A stretch of DNA of 31,506 nucleotides from Parvularcula sp963922235 (lineage in GTDB: Bacteria; Pseudomonadota; Alphaproteobacteria; Caulobacterales; Parvularculaceae): NCBI GenBank assembly GCA_963922235.1, contig CAWUIJ010000015.1:1-31506 (forward strand). The letters run 5' to 3'. The number at the start of each line of letters is the position of its first letter. Positions within the stretch are counted from its first letter, which is position 1. The position numbers were made by a program, and so were the translations under genes. This document shows positions 25,532 through 31,506 of the stretch, one piece after another. The notes beneath the pieces are model-generated. The model had not been told where the DNA came from, searched no databases, and worked only from the letters and a program-made list of their open reading frames with translations.

Positions 25532-25960
25532 AAGGAAGGTCCGGTATAGGAAGAAAAATAGTCCCAATGGTCCGTTCGTGACTCACGCTCAAAGTCTAAC
25601 GTATTCTGGGGTTTATCGGCCAACTTGGGCAATTCTGGGGCAGCAATATCTTACCATCTGGAAAGTCCTTCTGCAGATAGGCGGGTATACTGAGCCGTTT
25701 GAATAAAATTCGAACGGACCCTTGCCGAGCTGCAATGGCCGATAGCTCATTTATTCAGTCTTGGCTCCATTGGGTGCCATTAAAAATAGTTATACGGAAG
25801 GATTAGTCCTTTTGTCGTCGAACGGTAAGGTTTTGAAAAATAGTATACGGAATAAAAAAAGTGGCTGGATGGTCTGATGCGCCGCTCGGAGAGCTGGGCG
25901 TCTTGCTTGTCTTGCTAAATCTGACATGGAGGCCAAACTGCCCATTGGCCGGAGTGTGTT
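25532..25960. promoter_or_regulatory. Divergent AT-rich promoter region between DUF1800 and the Kef-type antiporter
   Basis: About 430 bases with no credible gene. The region is clearly richer in A and T than its surroundings, particularly 25740-25860. It holds two copies of a 17-18-bp motif (25782-25799, 25836-25852), a direct repeat ATTCTGGGG (25603-25611, 25632-25640) and a stem GGCCAA/TTGGCC (25931-25936, 25945-25950) directly before the antiporter's GGAG ribosome-binding site (25951-25954). Promoters for both flanking genes must lie here, but none can be assigned with confidence. Confidence 0.6.
25782..25852. repeat. Two near-identical direct repeats upstream of the antiporter gene
   Basis: AAAAATAGTTATACGGAA (25782-25799) recurs as AAAAATAGTATACGGAA (25836-25852), one T shorter, 54 bases apart from start to start. 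The second copy contains the palindrome GTATAC. The spacing is close to five helical turns, which would put two bound proteins on the same face. They may be regulator sites, or promoter -10 regions duplicated by chance. Confidence 0.55.
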
Positions 25961-27844
25961 ATGACCGATGTCTTCTTGATTTCCTTTATTTTTCTTGCCG
26001 CGGGCGTGATCGCAGTCCCGATCGCGGCGCGCCTCGGTTTAGGCTCAGTTCTCGGCTATCTCATCGCGGGCATCGCAATCAGCCCCATCTTGACCGCACT
26101 GCATGTGGACGTCGTGGCGGTTCAGCACTTTGCCGAGTTCGGTGTCGTGATGATGCTCTTCCTCGTGGGGCTCGAGCTGGAGCCGCCGGTCCTGTGGTCC
26201 ATGCGCGGGAGGCTGATTGGCCTTGGCGGTGGGCAAGTGACGTTGAGCGCTTTGGGGATCGCGGGTGTCGCCTATGCGTTTGACCTTCCCTGGCAGACGT
26301 CGCTCGCGATTGGATTGATCCTTGCGCTTTCCTCCACAGCGATTGTTCTTCAGACGCTCAATGAAAAAGGATTGATGCGGAGCGATGGGGGGCAGGCGAG
26401 CTTTTCTGTCCTTCTTTTCCAAGATATTGCCGTCATTCCGATCCTCGCCTTTCTCCCCCTTTTGGCCGTCCCGTTGGTGGGAGCGCACGGCGCAGAGGGG
26501 CACGCTGCAGACATCGCGCATGGTCATGGCTCAGATGGAGGCCATGGGGCCGGGATCAGTTTGGTCGACGGGCTCGTGGGCTGGCAGGCTGGCCTCGTCA
26601 CCCTCGGCGCCGTCTTCGCGGTCTTGATTGGTGGAAGTGTGCTGACCAGGCCGCTCTTCCGTTTGGTGGCCGCGGCCCGTTTGCGCGAGCTCTTCACTGC
26701 AGCGGCGCTTTTGATCGTCATTTCGATCGCGCTTCTTATGTCCTTGGTCGGATTGTCGCCAGCGTTAGGCACGTTTCTCGCTGGTGTGGTCTTGGCGAAC
26801 AGCGAATACCGTCACGAGCTTGAAGCCGACATTGATCCTTTCCGCGGCCTTCTTTTGGGTCTCTTTTTCATCACTGTCGGTGCAGGGATCAATTTCGCGC
26901 TGCTCGCCGATAATGTCGCGATGGTCGTTGGGCTTGCGATCGGCGTGATGGCGTTCAAGGCCCTTGTTCTCTTGATGCTCGCGCAGCTCTTCCGGGTTGA
27001 AGGGACAGACAAGTGGCTGTTCTCGTTTGGTTTGCCGCAGGCGGGCGAGTTTGGTTTTGTCTTGGTCTCCTTCGCGCTGGCCAACCAGGTTTTGCCGACT
27101 GAGACCGCGAGCGTTCTTCAGCTCGTTATCGCCCTCTCGATGCTCGCAACGCCGGGGCTGTTCATTCTCTATGATAAAGTCTTCGCCCATCGCGGCGTGA
27201 CTGAACAGGAACGCGAGGCTGACGAGATTGATAAGAAAGGTTCTGTGATCGTTGCAGGTTGCGGCCGGATGGGTGTGGTCATCCAAAATATGGTGGATAC
27301 GGCGGGATTTTCGACGACCGTTATCGACTACAATTCCGGGCAGCTCGAAGCGATGCGCAAGATCGGTGTGCGTGTCTTCTTTGGTGATGCGACCCGGCCG
27401 GACCTTCTTAATGCCGCCGGCATCGCGACCGCTAAGGTGCTGATTGTGGCGATCGACGATAAAGAGCAAATCACCGAACTCACACGCTATATCGTCCGGA
27501 ACTATCCGCATGTGCACGTGATTGCACGGGCGGTTGATCGCTCGCATGTCTACGAGCTTTGGGGCGTGGGATGCCGGGATATCATTCGTGAGACTTATGA
27601 CAGCTCGCTCAGGATCTCTCGTTCAGCCTACGAAGCATTGGGGGTACCAAGAGACAAAGCAGAGCGGGTGGTGAAAGAGATCGAAACCGTGGACCGCCGC
27701 GTGCTGCGTGAGATGGCAGAGTATGTGAAACCCGGGGTCGTCTGGCATCAGAACGAAGAGCTCGTCAAAGCGATCAACGAGGTCCGCGGTCCCCGGATGC
27801 AAGAGGCCAGGGAACGCGTCCAGGAGATCTTGAATGAGCGCTAA
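25961..27844 (+). CDS. CPA2 family cation:proton antiporter with TrkA-N domain (KefB/KefC type)
   Basis: A 627-residue inner-membrane antiporter. The first 400 or so residues contain about 12 spans with the Na_H_Exchanger motifs LSSTAIVLQTLNEKG (124-138) and LLFQDIAVIPILAF (151-164). Residues from 427 form a RCK/TrkA-N nucleotide-binding domain, with GCGRMG at 433-438 and an acidic strand end VIDYN. Such proteins exchange K+ (or Na+) for H+, often gated by NAD(H) or glutathione adducts. A loop at 176-195 has five His residues, not a standard feature. It converges with the SDR gene with 10 bases between them. Kef subtype cannot be decided. Confidence 0.93.
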   Translation: MTDVFLISFIFLAAGVIAVPIAARLGLGSVLGYLIAGIAISPILTALHVDVVAVQHFAEFGVVMMLFLVGLELEPPVLWSMRGRLIGLGGGQVTLSALGIAGVAYAFDLPWQTSLAIGLILALSSTAIVLQTLNEKGLMRSDGGQASFSVLLFQDIAVIPILAFLPLLAVPLVGAHGAEGHAADIAHGHGSDGGHGAGISLVDGLVGWQAGLVTLGAVFAVLIGGSVLTRPLFRLVAAARLRELFTAAALLIVISIALLMSLVGLSPALGTFLAGVVLANSEYRHELEADIDPFRGLLLGLFFITVGAGINFALLADNVAMVVGLAIGVMAFKALVLLMLAQLFRVEGTDKWLFSFGLPQAGEFGFVLVSFALANQVLPTETASVLQLVIALSMLATPGLFILYDKVFAHRGVTEQEREADEIDKKGSVIVAGCGRMGVVIQNMVDTAGFSTTVIDYNSGQLEAMRKIGVRVFFGDATRPDLLNAAGIATAKVLIVAIDDKEQITELTRYIVRNYPHVHVIARAVDRSHVYELWGVGCRDIIRETYDSSLRISRSAYEALGVPRDKAERVVKEIETVDRRVLREMAEYVKPGVVWHQNEELVKAINEVRGPRMQEARERVQEILNER

Positions 27845-27854
27845 GCGCGCGTCT

Positions 27855-28586
27855 CTACCACTTTTCTTTGTAGGGACGCAGGTCGAGCTCGTGGGTCCAA
27901 ACGGATCGCGGCTGAACGTGCAGTGTCCAGAAGGTTTCCGCGATGGCGACTGGGTCAAGTGACCCATCCTCGCCCAGATTTTCGAGATAGCCAGCAATGG
28001 GTGAGGACTTGATCCGGTTGCCATTGATCACCCCGTCGATGATCACGTGAGCGATATGGATTCCTTCGGGCCCATACTCCCGGGCGAGGGATTGGACCAG
28101 ATTTCGAAGGCCTGCCTTCGCCGAGGCAAAATGCCCAAAATTGGCTCGCCCACGGATCGAACCTGACGCACCGGTAAAGAACAGAGACCCACGCTCTTGT
28201 TTGCGCAGGATGGGTACGGCGTGGTGCGCGGTCAGGAACCCGCCAAAACATCCTGACTTCCAAAAACTCGTGAATTGATCCGGTGTCAGATTTTCGAACG
28301 GGATCGGCATGTTGTTGCCGGCATTGTAGATCACAGCGGCCACAGGCTCGCCGATCTCGTTCACCCGGGCAAAGAGGTTCGCCATATCCTCCTCAGACGC
28401 CACATCAGAGCGATTGGCTTCAGCGGATCCGCCAGCGTCACGCACCGCTTGAGCTGTCGCTTCGACTTTCTCCAGCGTCCGCCCACTCGTGATGATGTGA
28501 TAGCCTTCTTTTGCAAAACGGAGGGCGAGGGCACCTCCTACGCCGTCCGGTACGCCGGCTCCTACGATGACAACGGTCTCAGCCAT
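27855..28586 (-). CDS. Short-chain dehydrogenase/reductase family protein, catalytic Tyr replaced by Phe
   Basis: A 243-residue Rossmann-fold SDR. It has a modified glycine-rich cofactor loop (VGAGVPDGVGGALALRFAKEG), SGRTLEKV as a likely NADP-type second strand, the NAGNN motif, and the serine region FFTGASGSIRGRA. The catalytic Tyr-x3-Lys reads Phe-Ala-Ser-Ala-Lys (HFASAKAGLR), so the usual proton donor is absent. Related oxidoreductase-like SDRs with Phe in this position exist, so the protein may bind a nucleotide without classical alcohol dehydrogenation. AGGGAGGA lies just upstream of the ATG. It follows dnaE2 by 86 bases on the same strand. Confidence 0.92.
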   Translation of the reverse strand: MAETVVIVGAGVPDGVGGALALRFAKEGYHIITSGRTLEKVEATAQAVRDAGGSAEANRSDVASEEDMANLFARVNEIGEPVAAVIYNAGNNMPIPFENLTPDQFTSFWKSGCFGGFLTAHHAVPILRKQERGSLFFTGASGSIRGRANFGHFASAKAGLRNLVQSLAREYGPEGIHIAHVIIDGVINGNRIKSSPIAGYLENLGEDGSLDPVAIAETFWTLHVQPRSVWTHELDLRPYKEKW

Positions 28587-28672
28587 GTTGTCCTCCCTTT
28601 TCGTGTTGGCCGGAACGTGGGCCTGGTTTGGCCATCATCCAATGGCGCAGCTGCCAAAAGTGAACATGATCG

Positions 28673-31506
28673 TCAGTGGAAATCGCGGCTTTTGGGGATA
28701 ACCCTGACATTGCGGGGGTGGCGCGAGCCATGGGGCGTCTCCGGCACGGGCCGCTGCACCTCATCGGTGGGGCAGAGGACGCCTTTCAAAGGATCGTTGG
28801 CCACGTCCTCGGACAGGAGGTTGATGTCTTGGGTCCGGTCAAAAAGCCGTTGCGCAACGATATGGGTGACATTGTCGGCGCGTTGCACATGGCCATGCAC
28901 CTCAATAATGCGTGCACCCATCACCACGGGCCGGTAGCGCTGAAAGACCTTTTGCCAGACCACCAGATTGGCCACGCCTGTTTCATCCTCAATGGTGATG
29001 AACACCACGCCGTGGGCTGATCCTGGTCGCTGGCGGATCAGAACGAGCCCGGTTGTCCGCACCCATCTGCCATTCGGCGCTGTCACAGCCTGTTCTGTAC
29101 TGATGATCTTTTTCCTCTGATAATGAGGCCGCAAAAACGAAAGAGGATGCGCCTTTAAAGAGAGGCGCATGGTTTGGTAGTCCTGCACCACCTCTTCGGA
29201 CAGTGGCATCGCGGGAAGGCTGACGTCTTGATCCTGGCTTTGCTCGGATTGCTGCGCTGCTGCGAACAAAGGCAGTGTCTCTTTGGCAGGCTCGCCAAAT
29301 GTCGCCCACAGAGCATCCCGGCGGGTGACATGCATCGAGCCAAAGGCGTCTCCCGCGGCTAACAACTCCATGGTGCGCCGCTCAAGACCTGCGCGGGACC
29401 GCAGCTCTGAAGGTGTCTGATAGCCGTGACCACGACGGCGTATCATCTTGTCGATCTGATCTTCACGCACCCCATCGACCTGGCGAAACCCGAGGCGCAC
29501 AGCGAAGGCGCCTGTCTCCTGCTGCTCCATGAGGTTATCCCAATCAGAAGCATTCACATCGGCAGGCAGGACCTCCACCCCATGCTCTTGGGCATCACGG
29601 ACGATTTGCGCGGGCGCGTAAAATCCCATGGGCTGGCTGTTCAAGAGCGCTGTGCAGAAGATATCGGGGTGGTGGCATTTCAGCCAGGAGGAGACATAAA
29701 CCAAAAGCGCAAAGCTGGCCGCATGGCTTTCGGGGAATCCGTACTCACCAAAACCTTTGACCTGATCAAAACAGCGTTCCGCAAAGACCCGTTCATAGCC
29801 GCGGCTCACCATGCGTTCGACCATCATGTCTTGGTAGTTCTGGATCGTTCCGACCTTACGGAAAGTCGCCATCGCGCGCCGTAAGCCATTGGCCTCTTCA
29901 GGGGTGAACTTCGCAGCATCGATGGAGATCTGCATGGCCTGCTCTTGGAAGAGAGGCACACCGAGGGTCCGTTTCAGGATGGCCTCAAGCTCATCAGGCG
30001 GACCAAATGAAGGATCAGGGCTAGGGTAGCTCGGTACCTCAAGTTTTTGCCGGCGCCGCAAATAGGGGTGGACCATATCACCCTGGATCGGTCCTGGACG
30101 GACGATCGCTACTTCAATCACAAGGTCATAAAAGCACCGGGGTCGAAGGCGCGGGAGCATGTTCATCTGGGCACGGCTTTCCACCTGAAAGACGCCCAGG
30201 CTATCTCCCCGGCAGAGCATGTCATAGGTCGCCTTATCGCCTTGGGGGATCGAGGCGAGGTTGTGCTTAATGCCCTTATGCGCCCGCAAAAGATCAAAGG
30301 CCTTGCGGATACAGGTCAGCATGCCGAGGGCCAGGACATCAACCTTCATAATTCCAAGAGCGTCGATATCATCCTTATCCCACTCAATAAAAGTTCGATC
30401 CTCCATCGCCGCATTGCCAATAGGAACTGTCTCCACGAGGGGTCCTTGGGTCAGGACAAAGCCGCCCACATGCTGTGAGAGGTGACGGGGAAAACCGATC
30501 AGCTGGCGGATGAGGATCAAAGCCAGTCGCAATGTGGGATTGGTGGGGTCGAGCCCCTTCTTCTTCATGTCGCCTTCGTTGACGTCGCTGCCAAAGCTTC
30601 CCCACACTGTCCCCGCAAGGCTTGAGGCAATATCCTGGCTCAGCCCTAGGGCTTTGCAGACCTCGCGGACGGCTGAGCGCGGGCGGTAGCTGATGACGGT
30701 CGCGGTGAGGGCAGCGCGGTGGCGGCCATACCGTTCGTAGACATATTGAATGACCTCTTCGCGCCGTTCATGCTCGAAATCGACATCGATATCGGGCGGC
30801 TCTTTTCGTTCTTTGGAAAGGAAGCGTTCAAAAAGAAGGCTCGATGTGGCGGGGTCCACGGACGTGATGCCGAGGCAGAAACAGACGGCTGAGTTCGCAG
30901 CTGATCCGCGGCCCTGGCAGAGGATTTCCTTCGCCCTCGCCCAAGCGACAATGTCGTGGACGGTCAAAAAATAAGGTGCGACCTCAAGGTCACTGATCAG
31001 CCGCAACTCCTTTTCAAGATGCCGGCGGACAGAGGCAGGAACACCGTCCGGATAACGCCAATCAGCGCCTTGCCAGGTGAGATCCTCGAGATGCTCTTGC
31101 GGGGTCTTGCCGGTTGGGACGGGTTCGTCCGGATAGCAATAGGACAGCTCATCAAGGGAGAATTGGACGGCATTGGCGATGATCTGCGTTTGCGCGAGCG
31201 CATCCTCATATCCGCGAAAAAGCCGCGCCATCTCCTCCGGCGCTTTCAAGTGACGCTCCGCATGCGCCTCTAACCTGTAGCCAGCCTCGTCAATGGTGCA
31301 GCCTGCGCGGATGCAAGTAAGCACATCTTGGAGGGGGCGCCGTTCAGGCGCGTGATAGAGCACGCCGTTCATCGCGGCCAAAGGAATGCCGCAGTGCTGG
31401 GCAAGGTTTGCCAGTTGTCCCAAGCGTTCCCGGTTGCGACCGTGATAGCCATAGCTGATCCCCAGCCACAGGCGGCGAGGCCACCAGCGGGCGAGGGTTT
31501 TTAAGT
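28673..31506 (-). CDS. dnaE2: Error-prone DNA polymerase DnaE2, C-terminal 943 residues (5' end outside window)
   Basis: The frame is open to the window edge, so the gene is truncated by the window, not in the genome. DnaE2 is a C-family polymerase used for damage-induced mutagenic synthesis with ImuA/ImuB. Seen in order: the end of the PHP domain (VLYHAPERRPLQDVLTCIRAG), the palm with the metal-binding PDIDVDF (30776-30796) and CQGRGSAANSAVCFCLG, the finger/thumb region, helix-hairpin-helix sequences around RQVDGVREDQIDKMIRRR, and the C-terminal OB-fold (GLVLIRQRPGSAHGVVFITIEDE). The shortened C-terminus, compared with replicative DnaE1, is typical. imuA/imuB, usually upstream, would lie beyond 31506. 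Confidence 0.96.
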   Translation of the reverse strand, partial: LKTLARWWPRRLWLGISYGYHGRNRERLGQLANLAQHCGIPLAAMNGVLYHAPERRPLQDVLTCIRAGCTIDEAGYRLEAHAERHLKAPEEMARLFRGYEDALAQTQIIANAVQFSLDELSYCYPDEPVPTGKTPQEHLEDLTWQGADWRYPDGVPASVRRHLEKELRLISDLEVAPYFLTVHDIVAWARAKEILCQGRGSAANSAVCFCLGITSVDPATSSLLFERFLSKERKEPPDIDVDFEHERREEVIQYVYERYGRHRAALTATVISYRPRSAVREVCKALGLSQDIASSLAGTVWGSFGSDVNEGDMKKKGLDPTNPTLRLALILIRQLIGFPRHLSQHVGGFVLTQGPLVETVPIGNAAMEDRTFIEWDKDDIDALGIMKVDVLALGMLTCIRKAFDLLRAHKGIKHNLASIPQGDKATYDMLCRGDSLGVFQVESRAQMNMLPRLRPRCFYDLVIEVAIVRPGPIQGDMVHPYLRRRQKLEVPSYPSPDPSFGPPDELEAILKRTLGVPLFQEQAMQISIDAAKFTPEEANGLRRAMATFRKVGTIQNYQDMMVERMVSRGYERVFAERCFDQVKGFGEYGFPESHAASFALLVYVSSWLKCHHPDIFCTALLNSQPMGFYAPAQIVRDAQEHGVEVLPADVNASDWDNLMEQQETGAFAVRLGFRQVDGVREDQIDKMIRRRGHGYQTPSELRSRAGLERRTMELLAAGDAFGSMHVTRRDALWATFGEPAKETLPLFAAAQQSEQSQDQDVSLPAMPLSEEVVQDYQTMRLSLKAHPLSFLRPHYQRKKIISTEQAVTAPNGRWVRTTGLVLIRQRPGSAHGVVFITIEDETGVANLVVWQKVFQRYRPVVMGARIIEVHGHVQRADNVTHIVAQRLFDRTQDINLLSEDVANDPLKGVLCPTDEVQRPVPETPHGSRHPRNVRVIPKSRDFH

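Noticed and set aside
25532..25567. Twelve-residue upstream extension of the DUF1800 protein
   Set aside because: It would begin with TTG and bury the lipoprotein signal; starting at the ATG at 25531 gives a standard n-region, h-region and lipobox.
25861..26283. A 140-residue plus-strand open frame overlapping the start of the antiporter gene
   Set aside because: It runs in another frame across the clearly conserved first membrane spans of the antiporter and is full of Arg/Cys typical of a shadow frame.
26765..27547. A 260-residue minus-strand open frame
   Set aside because: Entirely opposite the antiporter's conserved C-terminal half; composition typical of an antisense shadow.
28275..28937. 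A 220-residue plus-strand open frame
   Set aside because: It runs antisense across the SDR gene, the 86-base gap and the end of dnaE2, all of which have family support.

Overview
The window looks like chromosomal DNA of an alphaproteobacterium, probably an aquatic or marine one. The grounds are the NasT/NasS-controlled nitrate assimilation cluster, a DnaE2-type polymerase, Shine-Dalgarno-led genes with dense 4-bp overlaps, and moderately high GC. No finer taxonomic call is possible from sequence alone. It opens inside a tRNA-Val(CAC) gene and closes inside dnaE2.

Bases 563-15817 (+ strand) hold a nearly self-contained nitrate assimilation locus. A periplasmic nitrate-binding protein (NrtA), a permease (NrtB) and one polypeptide carrying both ATPase domains (NrtC/D fusion) form the ABC importer. 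An outer-membrane beta-barrel follows and probably lets the anion cross the outer membrane. After an intrinsic terminator (6223-6251) and a leader come nirB-nirD (nitrite to ammonium), nasA (nitrate to nitrite) and cysG (siroheme for NirB), all overlapping. A 71-bp gap with an inverted repeat precedes nasT-nasS, which encode an ANTAR antiterminator and its cytoplasmic nitrate sensor. mobA then supplies the molybdenum cofactor guanylyl step needed by NasA. The two structural transcription units (before nrtA and before nirB) share a short inverted-repeat element at nearly the same distance, about 180 bp, from their start codons. The nrtA leader also contains several hairpins, one of which covers the ribosome-binding site.

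Bases 15788-22249 (- strand) read as one array: a uridine-kinase-like protein, a CNT-type nucleoside transporter, a 2-oxoglutarate/Fe(II) oxygenase, an NRAMP-fold transporter, and the three-subunit 5-oxoprolinase PxpA-PxpB-PxpC. The NRAMP-fold protein has lost the canonical metal-binding residues, which makes a role in 5-oxoproline (or another organic solute) uptake worth testing. The 3' ends of mobA and pxpC overlap tail to tail.

Bases 22334-25531 (- strand) encode a DUF1501 protein with a twin-arginine-type signal and a DUF1800 lipoprotein, a frequent but poorly understood pair. A 0.4-kb AT-rich divergent region with a repeated 17-18-bp motif separates them from a CPA2/Kef-type antiporter (25961-27844, + strand). 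Converging on the antiporter are an SDR oxidoreductase that lacks the catalytic tyrosine and the C-terminal nine-tenths or so of the error-prone polymerase DnaE2.

The best candidates for something new are the metal-site-less NRAMP protein in the 5-oxoprolinase operon and the cis-regulatory architecture of the two nitrate leaders. I see no CRISPR array, insertion sequence, integrase, phage gene or recognisable defence system.
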